Positions 1 to 8,309 of a stretch of DNA of 64,000 bases are shown here, in pieces. The stretch is from assembly GCA_017618195.1 (NCBI GenBank), contig JAFZUW010000003.1:23661-87660 (forward strand), read 5' to 3'. Both the position numbers and the translations under genes were made by a program. A model generated the notes under the pieces. It ran no database searches. It saw nothing but the letters and a program-made list of their open reading frames with translations, and was not told the origin of the DNA. Numbering within the stretch: position 1 is the stretch's first letter; each line of letters begins with the position of its first letter. The stretch is from Lachnospiraceae bacterium (lineage in GTDB: Bacteria > Bacillota > Clostridia > Lachnospirales > Lachnospiraceae).

Positions 1-737
1 ATCATGATCATTGCGCCCGCACTCAGATAATCGATCAGATAGTCACGGTCGGAAACTGAATCCATGCTGTTCCTGGTCGGGCCGTAGAAGTCGAGAAGAG
101 AAGCGGTATAGTCACGGTCAAGCGGATAAGTCGTTCCCGCAAGCGCTCCGGCTCCGAGAGGACAGTAATTCATGCGGTCATAAAGATCCTTCAGACGGCT
201 GAAATCTCTCCGGAACATTTCCATATAAGCACCGATATGATGCGCAAGCGTTACGGGTTGAGCCTTCTGTAGATGCGTAAAGCCGGGCATGTAGGTTTCG
301 GTATTGGCTTCCATGATTGTTTCGAGAGTCTGCATCAGATGAAGCAGCAGCTTCTGGGTTTCAATCACTTCGTCTCTTGTATAAAGACGCATGTCAAGAG
401 CAACCTGGTCGTTACGGCTGCGTCCGGTATGCAGTTTCTTTCCCGTGTCGCCGATCCGTTCAATCAGATTAGCCTCAACGAAGCTGTGAATGTCTTCCTG
501 GGAATTGTCGATCGGAAGATTGCCGCTTTCGATATCTGCTTCGATACTTTTCAAGCCGGAAATGATGGTGTCGCGCTCGGAATCGGTAAGAATTCCCTGC
601 TTTGCGAGCATGGTAACATGTGCAATACTGCCGCGGATATCCTGATGATAAAAACGGGAATCAAATGAAATAGATGCATTGAATTGATTCACCAGTTCGT
701 TGGTTTCTTTCGTAAAACGACCGCCCCAAAGTTTCAT
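1..737 (-). CDS. argH: Argininosuccinate lyase, N-terminal part (cut by window edge)
   Basis: Last step of arginine synthesis: cleaves argininosuccinate to arginine and fumarate in the cytoplasm. Read on the minus strand, the protein begins MKLWGGRFTKETNELVNQF, the classic start of ArgH, and continues with HSFVEANLIERIG and the GRSRNDQVALD substrate-binding segment typical of the fumarase/aspartase superfamily, then the TTYPLDRD region. About 245 residues are visible, roughly half of the usual 460; the C-terminal half with the catalytic signature loop lies outside the window. The ATG at 737 is preceded by a GAAAGGAAG ribosome site. It is transcribed away from the unusual 1143-14267 block and is far from argG and argJBD (23.1-28.7 kb), so the arginine genes are scattered. 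Confidence 0.95.
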   Translation of the reverse strand, partial: MKLWGGRFTKETNELVNQFNASISFDSRFYHQDIRGSIAHVTMLAKQGILTDSERDTIISGLKSIEADIESGNLPIDNSQEDIHSFVEANLIERIGDTGKKLHTGRSRNDQVALDMRLYTRDEVIETQKLLLHLMQTLETIMEANTETYMPGFTHLQKAQPVTLAHHIGAYMEMFRRDFSRLKDLYDRMNYCPLGAGALAGTTYPLDRDYTASLLDFYGPTRNSMDSVSDRDYLIDYLSAGAMIM

Positions 738-778
738 AAAACGGTACTTCCTTTCAGACTTATATTATTTCGTCGAAT

Positions 779-807
779 ATCATATCACATTTTCCCGTTT
801 TAGCAAA
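779..807 (-). promoter_or_regulatory. Probable sigma-A promoter of argH
   Basis: On the minus strand TTTGCT (802-807) is followed after 17 bp by TATGAT (779-784). The predicted transcript would have a leader of about 35 nt before the argH ATG at 737. No certain ARG box was recognised. Confidence 0.6.
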
Positions 808-912
808 GGACTTTTACAAATGATATAGATTATTTAACACGGAAAATGAAACCCATCTCAGCCGAAATATAAGAAATTTCCACAGCAATTTTTCAAATTT
901 CAAGAAAAGTTT

Positions 913-1049
913 ACGAAAATGAAATTGAAATATATTAATCATACCATTACCTTATTATATTTTGGAAAGCATGCGTAAAACCATTGAAAACACTGACTTT
1001 TTAGCAGTTTTTGATGTCTTCGGATTACACGAAAATGAAGTTGAAATAT
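913..1049. repeat. Spaced 21-bp direct repeat, candidate regulator site
   Basis: Two copies of a 21-bp sequence with core CGAAAATGAARTTGAAA lie at 913-933 and 1029-1049. They differ at one position and start 116 bp apart, close to eleven helical turns. They sit in the 405-bp AT-rich gap (738-1142) between argH and the accessory block, the second copy ending about 25 bp upstream of the forward -35 element. Apart from these copies and the two promoters I see nothing else in this gap, including no tRNA or small ORF. Confidence 0.6.
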
Positions 1050-1073
1050 TTGAAATTCATATATATAAAAGTG

Positions 1074-1102
1074 TTGCATTCAATAATTTAAAATGATAGA
1101 AT
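1074..1102 (+). promoter_or_regulatory. Probable promoter of the 1143-14267 operon
   Basis: TTGCAT (1074-1079), 17 bp, TAGAAT (1097-1102), followed by the strong ribosome site AAGGAGGTG at 1121-1129. It is the only clear promoter seen ahead of the nine-gene block. Confidence 0.6.
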
Positions 1103-1142
1103 ATTAACATCTTTACAGGCAAGGAGGTGCATTAATCGGATT

Positions 1143-2780
1143 ATGAATGTGGAACTGACGAAAATCGCCGGTATGAGTTCCGATCTTGCAAAAAGGATGC
1201 AAAAAGCCGGTATCAATGACGCGGTTTCGCTGGCTGAGGCAACCTGTACCGTTGCAGGAAGGGATTCTCTTTCCAAAGCGCTCGGAGAATCTAAATTGCA
1301 GATATACAATTTGGCAAAACAAGCTGATTTGTTACGCTGCGAATCGATTAGTCCTGCGGAAGCGGAAACATTGGTACGTTCCGGCGTTCGTTGTATTGAA
1401 GATATTCATTCGGCTGATTCGGGTAAGCTGGCAAGATATATCTTCGAAAACGGCATCAGTACCGAAGTGGATGAAGATGTCACGCTCGGATGGGTAGAGG
1501 GTGCGTACGACATGAAAAGTCCATTTGAACCCGATCCGGGTGACTATTTCAATGAAAGCGTCGCATTGGCACAGCAGAACACTTTCGGATTAGGTCACAG
1601 CAATATGTTCGGAACGGATCTTTCGGATATCATTACCGATCTGGGTACCGGCATAGCACAGGCTCAGATGAATATGGATCTGGCTTCCGTCAATATGCAA
1701 AAGAAAATTCTGGAAGACCCTGAGATGGCAGCGTTAGGTTTTAACGCCACCTGGTACACGATTCCCGAGGTGTCATTTTCCCTCAAAATGGAATACAGCT
1801 ATTCGGAGAACGGTGAAAGAAAAATTTCGGTCGTACCAATGAATGCGACGTATAACAATGCATTCAGCGCAGAACGTTCCGAACTCAGCACGCTTTCACT
1901 TCGTTTTGTTCCGATTCCGGCGCCGCAAGGATTAACCGATCGAATAGCTGTTCCGGATTTTGTCGGCATGACAAAAGATGAGGCTGCCGAGGCTGCTTCG
2001 ACACTCGGTCTGCGAGTGGAATTTGTATTATCATCAGAGCCTTGCAAAGTTGACCAGTCGACTATGGTTACATTGCAGAATCTAAGTCCCGGGACAATCG
2101 TTATGGGTAACCAGATGATCCGCATGGTTTATGTGGAAGGCAAATCAAGAGAACTATTGAAGCGTCTTGTCGGATCCATTAACAATCGTCTGACTTATGT
2201 AAGAAATCGAATTGCTGAATTGGAAGTAAAGTTTCCGAATGACGAGAACCCGACCGGCGAATCCGATCCGGAATATGAGGAGCTTATCCGCTTGAAGTAC
2301 GGCAAATACGGCAAAGAATCTTCACTAGACGGAGAAACAGGTACATCGGACGGGGAACAGACAGGCGGAAAAATGTCGGAAACAATACCTGCGGATGTTA
2401 TTGACGACATCAAGACAGATTTGGAGCCGATTGATATTGATAAAGCAATCGGGAAAAAGACAAAAACTCTTAAGTCTAAAGTTACAGAAACTGCTGAAGC
2501 AGCCGTTTCATCGGCCTCTAAAACAAAAGCGGTAAAAACTACGGCGAAAAAGACTTCAACCGCTGTCAAAAAAGCAGATACAAAATCGGAAACCGCATCA
2601 GGGAAGACAAGTACAAAATCGAAAACCGCTACGAAGAAAGTAAGTACCAAGGACGAACCCGCTACCCGTAAAAAGAGTGCCGAAAACCAATCAGACGCAA
2701 AGAAAAGAAAAGGCACTAAGACAAGCAGTAAGAAAGAAAGCAACACAAAATCAGTAAATTCCAAGAACAAAAAGAAGTGA
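1143..2780 (+). CDS. HhH (DUF4332-like) / shared-domain / PASTA protein with lysine-rich tail
   Basis: 545 residues, function not known. Domains in order: residues 1-115 resemble the helix-hairpin-helix DUF4332 fold (an L-x-K-I-A-G-M start, a GRDSLSKALG segment, and a second half ending VRSGVRCIEDIHS); about 150-262 is a copy of the domain that recurs in the next three genes (DLGTGIAQAQMNMD, then a GFNATWYTIPEVSF stretch, closing with LRFVPIPAP); about 268-334 is a PASTA-like domain beginning VPDFVGMTKDEAAEAA; 335-430 is an acidic linker; 430-545 is a Lys/Ala/Thr/Ser-rich basic tail like histone H1. No signal peptide or membrane segment is present, so the PASTA domain would be intracellular, which is unusual. 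The ATG lies 13 bp after AAGGAGGTG, a rather long spacing. First gene of the accessory operon. Confidence 0.75.
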   Translation: MNVELTKIAGMSSDLAKRMQKAGINDAVSLAEATCTVAGRDSLSKALGESKLQIYNLAKQADLLRCESISPAEAETLVRSGVRCIEDIHSADSGKLARYIFENGISTEVDEDVTLGWVEGAYDMKSPFEPDPGDYFNESVALAQQNTFGLGHSNMFGTDLSDIITDLGTGIAQAQMNMDLASVNMQKKILEDPEMAALGFNATWYTIPEVSFSLKMEYSYSENGERKISVVPMNATYNNAFSAERSELSTLSLRFVPIPAPQGLTDRIAVPDFVGMTKDEAAEAASTLGLRVEFVLSSEPCKVDQSTMVTLQNLSPGTIVMGNQMIRMVYVEGKSRELLKRLVGSINNRLTYVRNRIAELEVKFPNDENPTGESDPEYEELIRLKYGKYGKESSLDGETGTSDGEQTGGKMSETIPADVIDDIKTDLEPIDIDKAIGKKTKTLKSKVTETAEAAVSSASKTKAVKTTAKKTSTAVKKADTKSETASGKTSTKSKTATKKVSTKDEPATRKKSAENQSDAKKRKGTKTSSKKESNTKSVNSKNKKK

Positions 2781-2795
2781 AAGGGGTGATTAGCT

Positions 2796-3719
2796 ATCGC
2801 AGACAAGAAGAAAACAAACCGGAGCGATGGTTTAAATAACTCCGTAAAAGATGCAACAATCAAAGATATAACGAGTATTAAAGATCCCGGCATCCCGGTG
2901 GAATTCGAACCAATCGGTCAGTTCGAGCCTATTGTAGCTTCTACAAAAGAAAAAGATATTGCCGAACTGAAGCGTATAATTGCGGAACGGGATAAGGCGC
3001 TTGAGAATGCAGTAAAAGAGAATATAACGCTTCAAGCTGAAGGACGTGCGTTTATAAACAAACAGACCCAATTGGAAGCGGAACTGCAAACCACGAAGAC
3101 AGAGCTTCAGCGTTATATGGACGCATATCAGATTAACAGCCGTCAGGTCGGCGAATTACAGGATCAGCTCTATGCCGAGAAAGCGAAACTTGCCCATGAG
3201 AGAAAAGACAGTGAGTCCCGAATTAAAGATTTAATTGCTCAGCTCGGTGAATCCAGACAATTTGAAACATCCGCGGAACAGTTGAAGCAGATTATTGCAA
3301 GCCGTGACGCAGAGATAAAAGAATTGAAAAACCAGATTTCGATTTTAGAAGAACAATACGAAAAGAGTAAGGAACTTCAAAAAGCAGATGCAGATGCATT
3401 AAAGATTAAATGCATGGATTTGCAGGATGAAAACGGCGTTCTCAAAGGCAAATTGAATACGTTGAACTGTAAGTATTCCACATCCTATACGGCTGAAGAA
3501 TTGGCAGAATCCTTTAACAATACGATTAACAGCTTTAATTCGCAGATGAATTCCGCCGACAAGAGCGTAAATTACGTTATTAACAGTATGGATGTTGATC
3601 TGAAGGCACAGCTCGTCAGGGATGACAATCAAAGAGTAAGTTTTGTATCGGATGTCAACGGTAACGGAGACAGCGCCATGAGCACCGTTAAGATCACGAT
3701 CCGCGCGATCCCAAAATAA
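2796..3719 (+). CDS. Coiled-coil protein with C-terminal shared domain; non-ATG start
   Basis: Function unknown. The body is a long heptad-rich coiled coil (about residues 45-240, many E/K/Q/L). The last 70 residues (SFNSQMNSADKSVNYVINSM through VKITIRAIPK) look like a divergent copy of the domain in the neighbouring proteins. No ATG, GTG or TTG lies near a ribosome site: the first GTG, at 2898, has none, and coding-like sequence in the same frame extends upstream to ATC at 2796, which sits 9 nt after GGGG in an AAAGGGGTGAT site (2779-2790) and would give MADKKKTNRSDGLNN at the N-terminus, 307 residues in all. I therefore propose an ATC start; a conservative annotation would be 2898-3719. It is in the same frame as the upstream gene, separated by two TGA codons. 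Confidence 0.6.
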   Translation: MADKKKTNRSDGLNNSVKDATIKDITSIKDPGIPVEFEPIGQFEPIVASTKEKDIAELKRIIAERDKALENAVKENITLQAEGRAFINKQTQLEAELQTTKTELQRYMDAYQINSRQVGELQDQLYAEKAKLAHERKDSESRIKDLIAQLGESRQFETSAEQLKQIIASRDAEIKELKNQISILEEQYEKSKELQKADADALKIKCMDLQDENGVLKGKLNTLNCKYSTSYTAEELAESFNNTINSFNSQMNSADKSVNYVINSMDVDLKAQLVRDDNQRVSFVSDVNGNGDSAMSTVKITIRAIPK

Positions 3720-3743
3720 AACTTTTCTGAAAGGAGAAACAAA

Positions 3744-4313
3744 ATGAGTATTGGACAAGAACTACTGAACGTTCCGTTTCCCGAAATGGTCGTTCAACTC
3801 GCCGGTGCCATCGCCGAAGGTCAGTATAAGATGGACATGGTGAGCTGTAAAATTGCTAAGATGATGGGTGATGCCAAAAAATCGCCGGTTTATTTGCCCG
3901 ATGTGACAAATGATAACAAGACGATTACGACATCCCTGATCGGCGCAGGTTTCCAGCCGACATTTTATCAGTTTACAGACACAATCATCGAAGTAAAGAT
4001 CGATATTTCCATCTCTCATGAAACGGAATATGAGGTGGACGGAGGATGGAGCTGCGGCCTCTTCGGAGCGCATGTAAACGCAAAGTACAGCAATAAATAC
4101 TCTTATACGGCCAACGGCTCAAGCCTGTTAAGAACGAAGATCACTCCGGTTCCGCCGAGCACGTTCATGCAGAAACTTCTCGATATTAAGGCACAGATGC
4201 TTCAGCAGGAATTCCAGCTCAAGATCAAGAAAATCGAGCTTGAGATCGCTAAGGAACAGAAGAAGATCGATGAAGAAATAGCTAAGGAAGAGGATAAGGC
4301 GAAAGAAAGCTGA
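3744..4313 (+). CDS. Small shared-domain protein A (possibly DUF2589-like)
   Basis: 189 residues. The N-terminal amphipathic stretch VPFPEMVVQLAGAIAEGQYK is followed by SLIGAGFQPTFYQFTDTII, a variable Cys-containing loop (GGWSCGLFGAH), NKYSYTANGSSLLRTKITPV, and a C-terminal charged helix (about residues 140-189) rich in K/E/I that probably forms a coiled coil. It is clearly paralogous to the next gene and shares the domain with the 1143 protein. The layout (a helix with Ala/Gln, a beta-rich middle, a closing Pro-x-Pro) reminds me of DUF2589 proteins, but this is from memory and untested. No signal peptide. Good AAAGGAGAA ribosome site. Unknown role; a structural or scaffold subunit is an inference. 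Confidence 0.7.
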   Translation: MSIGQELLNVPFPEMVVQLAGAIAEGQYKMDMVSCKIAKMMGDAKKSPVYLPDVTNDNKTITTSLIGAGFQPTFYQFTDTIIEVKIDISISHETEYEVDGGWSCGLFGAHVNAKYSNKYSYTANGSSLLRTKITPVPPSTFMQKLLDIKAQMLQQEFQLKIKKIELEIAKEQKKIDEEIAKEEDKAKES

Positions 4314-4381
4314 TAACTCGACCGTAGTGAATTGATTTTATAAGACTGAATGAAACATAAAAAAGAAAGGTGGATTATGAA

Positions 4382-5113
4382 ATGGATTCGTCAATTATTC
4401 CGAATGTAGGCCATAAACTTGCAGATGTCCCTTTTGATTTAATGCTGATGAATGTCGGCACGGCAATCGCAAAAGCTCAATTTGAAATGGATCAGGAAAG
4501 TATCAGTATTTTGCAGGCGATGTGTACACAGACAGTAAGCCTTCCTGCTTTAAAAATCGAAAAAGGAAAGCTCAGCGATCATCCGATTGAAACATCCATG
4601 ATCGGTGCCGGCTTCCAGCCGACTTTTTATCAGTTTGCAGAAACCATTATCGAAATTAAGATGACGATCAATGTTGCCATGGAGCAGACTGAAGAAAAGG
4701 AAGTGGAAGGCACCGAAACGACAACTACAACCGATTCGACACAAATATCCGCAAGAGGACGTGTATTGGGATTCCTGCGCGGAAGCAGGCTGCGCACCTT
4801 AAAAAAGAAGACCGTAGTAACTACAACTCCTATTGATGCAACATATACCAACAAATACAACTACAATCAGGAAGGTTCCAGCCTGCTTAGAACCCGTATT
4901 GTTCCGGTTCCCCCGAACACGATTGTTCAGAAGCAGCTTGAGATGCGTGCTCAGGCTATGCAGCTCGATTATGAACTTCAGTTGAAGGAATATGAGCTGT
5001 ATATAGAGATGCAGAGAGAAAAGTTCCAGAACTCCTTAGAGAATAAACTGGAACAGACCGCTGAAGAGATTAACACCGAAATTCAGAACGAAACAACGAG
5101 TACCACCACTTAA
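4382..5113 (+). CDS. Small shared-domain protein B, paralogue of 3744-4313
   Basis: 243 residues from the ATG at 4382, which is spaced 9 nt from AGAAAGGTGG; a GTG at 4370 is inside the ribosome site and is rejected. It aligns with protein A throughout: VPFDLMLMNVGTAIAKAQFE, SMIGAGFQPTFYQFAETII, then NKYNYNQEGSSLLRTRIVPV, and a C-terminal coiled helix. It differs by a Thr-rich insert (a TETTTTTDSTQ run and a basic GRVLGFLRGSRLRTLKKK segment, around residues 108-143) and a Thr/Glu-rich tail. Two tandem paralogues with identical architecture suggest subunits of one assembly. Function unknown. Confidence 0.7.
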   Translation: MDSSIIPNVGHKLADVPFDLMLMNVGTAIAKAQFEMDQESISILQAMCTQTVSLPALKIEKGKLSDHPIETSMIGAGFQPTFYQFAETIIEIKMTINVAMEQTEEKEVEGTETTTTTDSTQISARGRVLGFLRGSRLRTLKKKTVVTTTPIDATYTNKYNYNQEGSSLLRTRIVPVPPNTIVQKQLEMRAQAMQLDYELQLKEYELYIEMQREKFQNSLENKLEQTAEEINTEIQNETTSTTT

Positions 5114-5132
5114 GCTTCCTCGTGTGCAGAAT

Positions 5133-5166
5133 GCCCCTATTTTCGCCCCATTACGGAAATAGGGGC
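5133..5166 (+). terminator. Intra-operon hairpin, possible attenuator
   Basis: A stem of GCCCCTATTT (5133-5142, extending to 5145) with AAATAGGGGC (5157-5166) lies between shared-domain protein B and the disordered protein gene. There is no following T-run, so it is more likely an RNA-processing or attenuation element than a full terminator. The 126-bp gap holds no other recognisable site except AAGGAG before 5240. Confidence 0.45.
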
Positions 5167-5239
5167 TACTGCATCAGATATATTCTAATATCGAATATCC
5201 TTACATATTTCCGCATCGGCAAGCGGGAAGGAGCAGTCT

Positions 5240-7042
5240 ATGATCCGTCATATGAAAAAAGCATGGAACAGATATCATGTTGTAAAAAATTCGCATAAGA
5301 TACGGACTGCTTTAAGGACAAGAAAAATATCCGGTTCGGAGAAACTAAATGATTTGTTAACGCCTCATTTTGTTAAGAATGAACTGAACGATGCGTCGCA
5401 GGAACCATTAAAGGACAACGTATCCCTGCTTGCATGCATCGATATTTTCTCCGAAGAATATGATGACGAAACCGTAGTACCGGAGCAGACACAGAAAGAT
5501 ATACCGCCTTCCGAAGACGAGGCGGTTGATAACACACAATCCGAAGATGAAATTCAAACCATTCAGGGCCTCGTTACGCAAGGAACGGTACTGCGGACGT
5601 TGGAAGAGGGTCTTGCCGACCTGATGGATATGGATTATGTTCCGGAACCTGATGAATTTCTGGAACAAAGAAAAGAATTCGAAGAAACGCTGTATGATGA
5701 GCCTTCAAAAGATGACGACCGGATGTCCATTGAACAGGAGGAAGATGATCATACAACTGACAATAGAAAGAACGGCCTTTTCTTTCCCGAAAAAGACCGG
5801 CAAAGTTTTCGGGAGAGTCCCGCATCACAAACGAAGCAGACTGAAAAGAAGCCGAAAACGGATCGTTTGTTTGGAAATGATTTCCCGAGAACAGACAATA
5901 AGATCGAGTTTAAAAGAACGGTTTCCTCAATAAAAGCCGGTCCCAAGAATGTAAAACGGCATGATCGGGATTTTCAAGTAAGAGGAAGGGAGAAACAGCC
6001 GCTTCTTAAAGATGATCGGCTTTCTAAATTACGGGGTGAGTTCAAACGAAAAGAGTCCGATAACGAACGGCACAGGCTGAGTCTTTCGAAGGTTGATCCG
6101 AAAGATGACCGCATAATTGAAAAACTTCAGTTGGAAGAACAATCAGAAGATCTTTCCGTTAAACTTCCGAAGGAGTTATCGAATGAATCGTTATTATTGG
6201 CGGATAATCCTGAAAGAATAAGCAATGATAAAAAGATTCGATTTGACAACGATGTTCTGATCAAAAGAATCGCAGCGGGCAAAAAATGCTCAAGTCAAGA
6301 GGAACGAAGTCGGTTTTCGACGCCGTCCGGGATGAATGAATACGAAAGAAAGCCCAAAAAGGACAACCGTTTTTCCTTTGATTCGTTTCGTCTTCTGAAC
6401 GCGGATTTCAATAAGATGCGAAACGAAACTTTCAAGACGACGGATTTCAAAAAAGAATTCGATGCCGAACTAACCTTTAACAGAATCGATATCAATTCGC
6501 CTTTGAAAGAACGGTATTTTTATGATGAACGGGACAAACAGAATCAACGCCCGGAAGACAGATACGATTACCGTTTCGACGACAGGGAGAACGACAATCG
6601 TTTCGAACCCGAGGGGCCGAAATTCAACCGGACTTATGATTTCGTAGAAAACAAGCATAATACTAAAACACGTTTTGAGGAGTCTGCTTCAAACCCGGAT
6701 ACGGAAAGCTATGAAACGAACCGCTTTTGTTTAAGCGAATCACGGAATAATTATTCGGAACCGTTTGAAGATCAAAGGAAAGAAGACACATTTTCCCGTA
6801 TGATAAACAGTGATCAGAAGCCTTTTCAACGGACTGATACATTGAACGTGAATATAGCGGAAAGAATGTCCTGTGAGCCGGATTATGAAAGTCATAATAC
6901 ATTTGCCTTTTGGGAATCGGATCGATATGAAATAAAGAAAAACAATAACATGGTATTTCGAAAGGCCGGAAAAGATTTGGAAAGGGATTCCGGGACATTG
7001 AGTATGGATAACAGGGAGAGGAACAACCGATGGGAATTGTAA
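5240..7042 (+). CDS. 600-residue charged, mostly disordered protein
   Basis: No family recognised. A short basic N-terminus (MIRHMKKAWNRYHVV) leads into an acidic segment (about residues 70-110 and 120-175, with an ELADLMDMDYVPEPDEFLEQ-type motif) and then more than 400 residues of low-complexity sequence dominated by D, R, N, K, E, F and S. Short motifs with Phe between charged residues recur (NRFEPEG, FNRTYDF, NRFCLSE, RFSFDSFR). Almost no predicted folded core, no signal peptide, no membrane segment. The start ATG has GGGAAGGAGC ahead of it. It overlaps the next gene by 13 nt. By composition it could be a multivalent linker or scaffold, but that is inference. Confidence 0.65.
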   Translation: MIRHMKKAWNRYHVVKNSHKIRTALRTRKISGSEKLNDLLTPHFVKNELNDASQEPLKDNVSLLACIDIFSEEYDDETVVPEQTQKDIPPSEDEAVDNTQSEDEIQTIQGLVTQGTVLRTLEEGLADLMDMDYVPEPDEFLEQRKEFEETLYDEPSKDDDRMSIEQEEDDHTTDNRKNGLFFPEKDRQSFRESPASQTKQTEKKPKTDRLFGNDFPRTDNKIEFKRTVSSIKAGPKNVKRHDRDFQVRGREKQPLLKDDRLSKLRGEFKRKESDNERHRLSLSKVDPKDDRIIEKLQLEEQSEDLSVKLPKELSNESLLLADNPERISNDKKIRFDNDVLIKRIAAGKKCSSQEERSRFSTPSGMNEYERKPKKDNRFSFDSFRLLNADFNKMRNETFKTTDFKKEFDAELTFNRIDINSPLKERYFYDERDKQNQRPEDRYDYRFDDRENDNRFEPEGPKFNRTYDFVENKHNTKTRFEESASNPDTESYETNRFCLSESRNNYSEPFEDQRKEDTFSRMINSDQKPFQRTDTLNVNIAERMSCEPDYESHNTFAFWESDRYEIKKNNNMVFRKAGKDLERDSGTLSMDNRERNNRWEL

Positions 7043-7671
7043 AAAAGAATTCGGACATTGAGAGTTTTGCCAACAGGATCATGGAAAACCTGAATATGGT
7101 ATATGCTATGGCAGGAGACCAAAAGAAACCTTTTTCGGAAGCGGATGACCGTTTTGAGGAGATGTTTCAGCTTCTCAAATATTATCAATGCAATGATGCC
7201 GCTGCGGAACAGGCACATAATTTTGCAAGCCTAGCCTATGTCAGGGGCGAGTATATCCGCGCGATGGAATTGACAGCCGACGCAGTCGAAACCGTAACGG
7301 ACGAGACAAAACGCGAAGAATATGAGCAAACGCTTCATGATATGGCTTACAGGCTTCTTGCGATCGGGTTGACCGGAACAAATGACAAGGCGCTTCTTGA
7401 CCATATCGAATTAATTCTGGGGCCTGAAGATTATCAAAATGCATTGCATCAGGCTGCGGGAAATTTGCAAAAAGAAACAAAGAATCACGAGAACGCAACG
7501 GCGTTTATCAGGCGGCTTGCTTTGGAAGTTTTGCGGCAGGCTATCCGTATAGAACCGGTGCAGCCGCAGAAAGCACTGTCCCTTCTTCGGGAAGCATTAC
7601 CCTGGCTGAATGAAAAACGGGCCGAACCGGTGCGTCTTGAAATACAAAGATTGGAGCGTATTACGACATGA
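7030..7671 (+). CDS. TPR-like all-helical protein 1
   Basis: 213 residues, predicted almost entirely alpha-helical with TPR-like helix pairs (AAAEQAHNFASLAYVRGEYI and PQKALSLLREALPWLNE). No exact family assigned. The ATG overlaps the upstream gene's end by 13 nt with GGGAGAGG before it; its own end overlaps the next gene by 4 nt (ATGA), indicating translational coupling. Likely an adaptor or chaperone-type helical repeat for other products of the operon, by inference only. Confidence 0.65.
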   Translation: MGIVKKNSDIESFANRIMENLNMVYAMAGDQKKPFSEADDRFEEMFQLLKYYQCNDAAAEQAHNFASLAYVRGEYIRAMELTADAVETVTDETKREEYEQTLHDMAYRLLAIGLTGTNDKALLDHIELILGPEDYQNALHQAAGNLQKETKNHENATAFIRRLALEVLRQAIRIEPVQPQKALSLLREALPWLNEKRAEPVRLEIQRLERITT

Positions 7672-8279
7672 ATGAAACCGAATTGAAACAGATTGCCGAC
7701 AACCTGAAACAGATGGATTATGCAGCTGCAGAAGCAATGAAAGAAGGAAACATACCGAAAGCAATCGCAGGCTATGAATTAATGTATGATGCCGAGCTAG
7801 CAGTGGGACTTGAGAGAAATGCCGGACGTACTTTGCTTAATCTTTCGAATCTGTATCTCGAAATGAACCGTAAGGAGAAGGCACTTGAACGAGCGGAAAA
7901 GGCCATTGAAAGCTTTAAACGATGCGGAGCCAAGGACGATGTTATATCCGGCCGTCTTATTGTCGCGAGATGTCTTGCCTTACTTGAGAAAAAGAACGAA
8001 AGCATCGCTGAAGTGGAAGAAGCGATCCGTTCCTGCAGAACCGACAATCAAAGAGGAGATGCGTATCTTATGCTTGCGGAATGCCAAAGAATCGCAGGAG
8101 ACCGTTGGAAGGCAAGAGACGCCGTTGACCGCTCTGTTCGCTATTTCGAGTATCTTCATGACGATATTGGGCTTGTTCGTGCTCTAAACGAGCGTATCTT
8201 TTTGATGGAGCAATCCGGGCAGGCCGGTGCTGCTGCAATGGACCGTTCCAGATTGGCCGTTATAACATCCAGTCTTTAA
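7668..8279 (+). CDS. TPR-repeat protein 2
   Basis: 203 residues with three to four recognisable tetratricopeptide repeats: GNIPKAIAGYELMYDAELA, LLNLSNLYLEMNRKEKALER, a SGRLIVARCLALLEKKNESI unit and LAECQRIAGDRWKARDAVDR. Soluble, no signal peptide. Coupled to the preceding TPR-like gene through an ATGA overlap and followed after 30 bp by the giant protein gene. TPR proteins usually mediate protein-protein contacts; which partner it binds is unknown, though the adjacent 1578-residue protein is the obvious candidate. Confidence 0.75.
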   Translation: MNETELKQIADNLKQMDYAAAEAMKEGNIPKAIAGYELMYDAELAVGLERNAGRTLLNLSNLYLEMNRKEKALERAEKAIESFKRCGAKDDVISGRLIVARCLALLEKKNESIAEVEEAIRSCRTDNQRGDAYLMLAECQRIAGDRWKARDAVDRSVRYFEYLHDDIGLVRALNERIFLMEQSGQAGAAAMDRSRLAVITSSL

Positions 8280-8309
8280 TTCCTTTTTGCGAAAGGAGGC
8301 CGTCGAACA

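Noticed and set aside
2778-2900. Stop-codon readthrough joining the first two genes of the accessory operon
   Set aside because: They share a frame, but two TGA codons would have to be read through and a good ribosome site lies between, so separate initiation is simpler.
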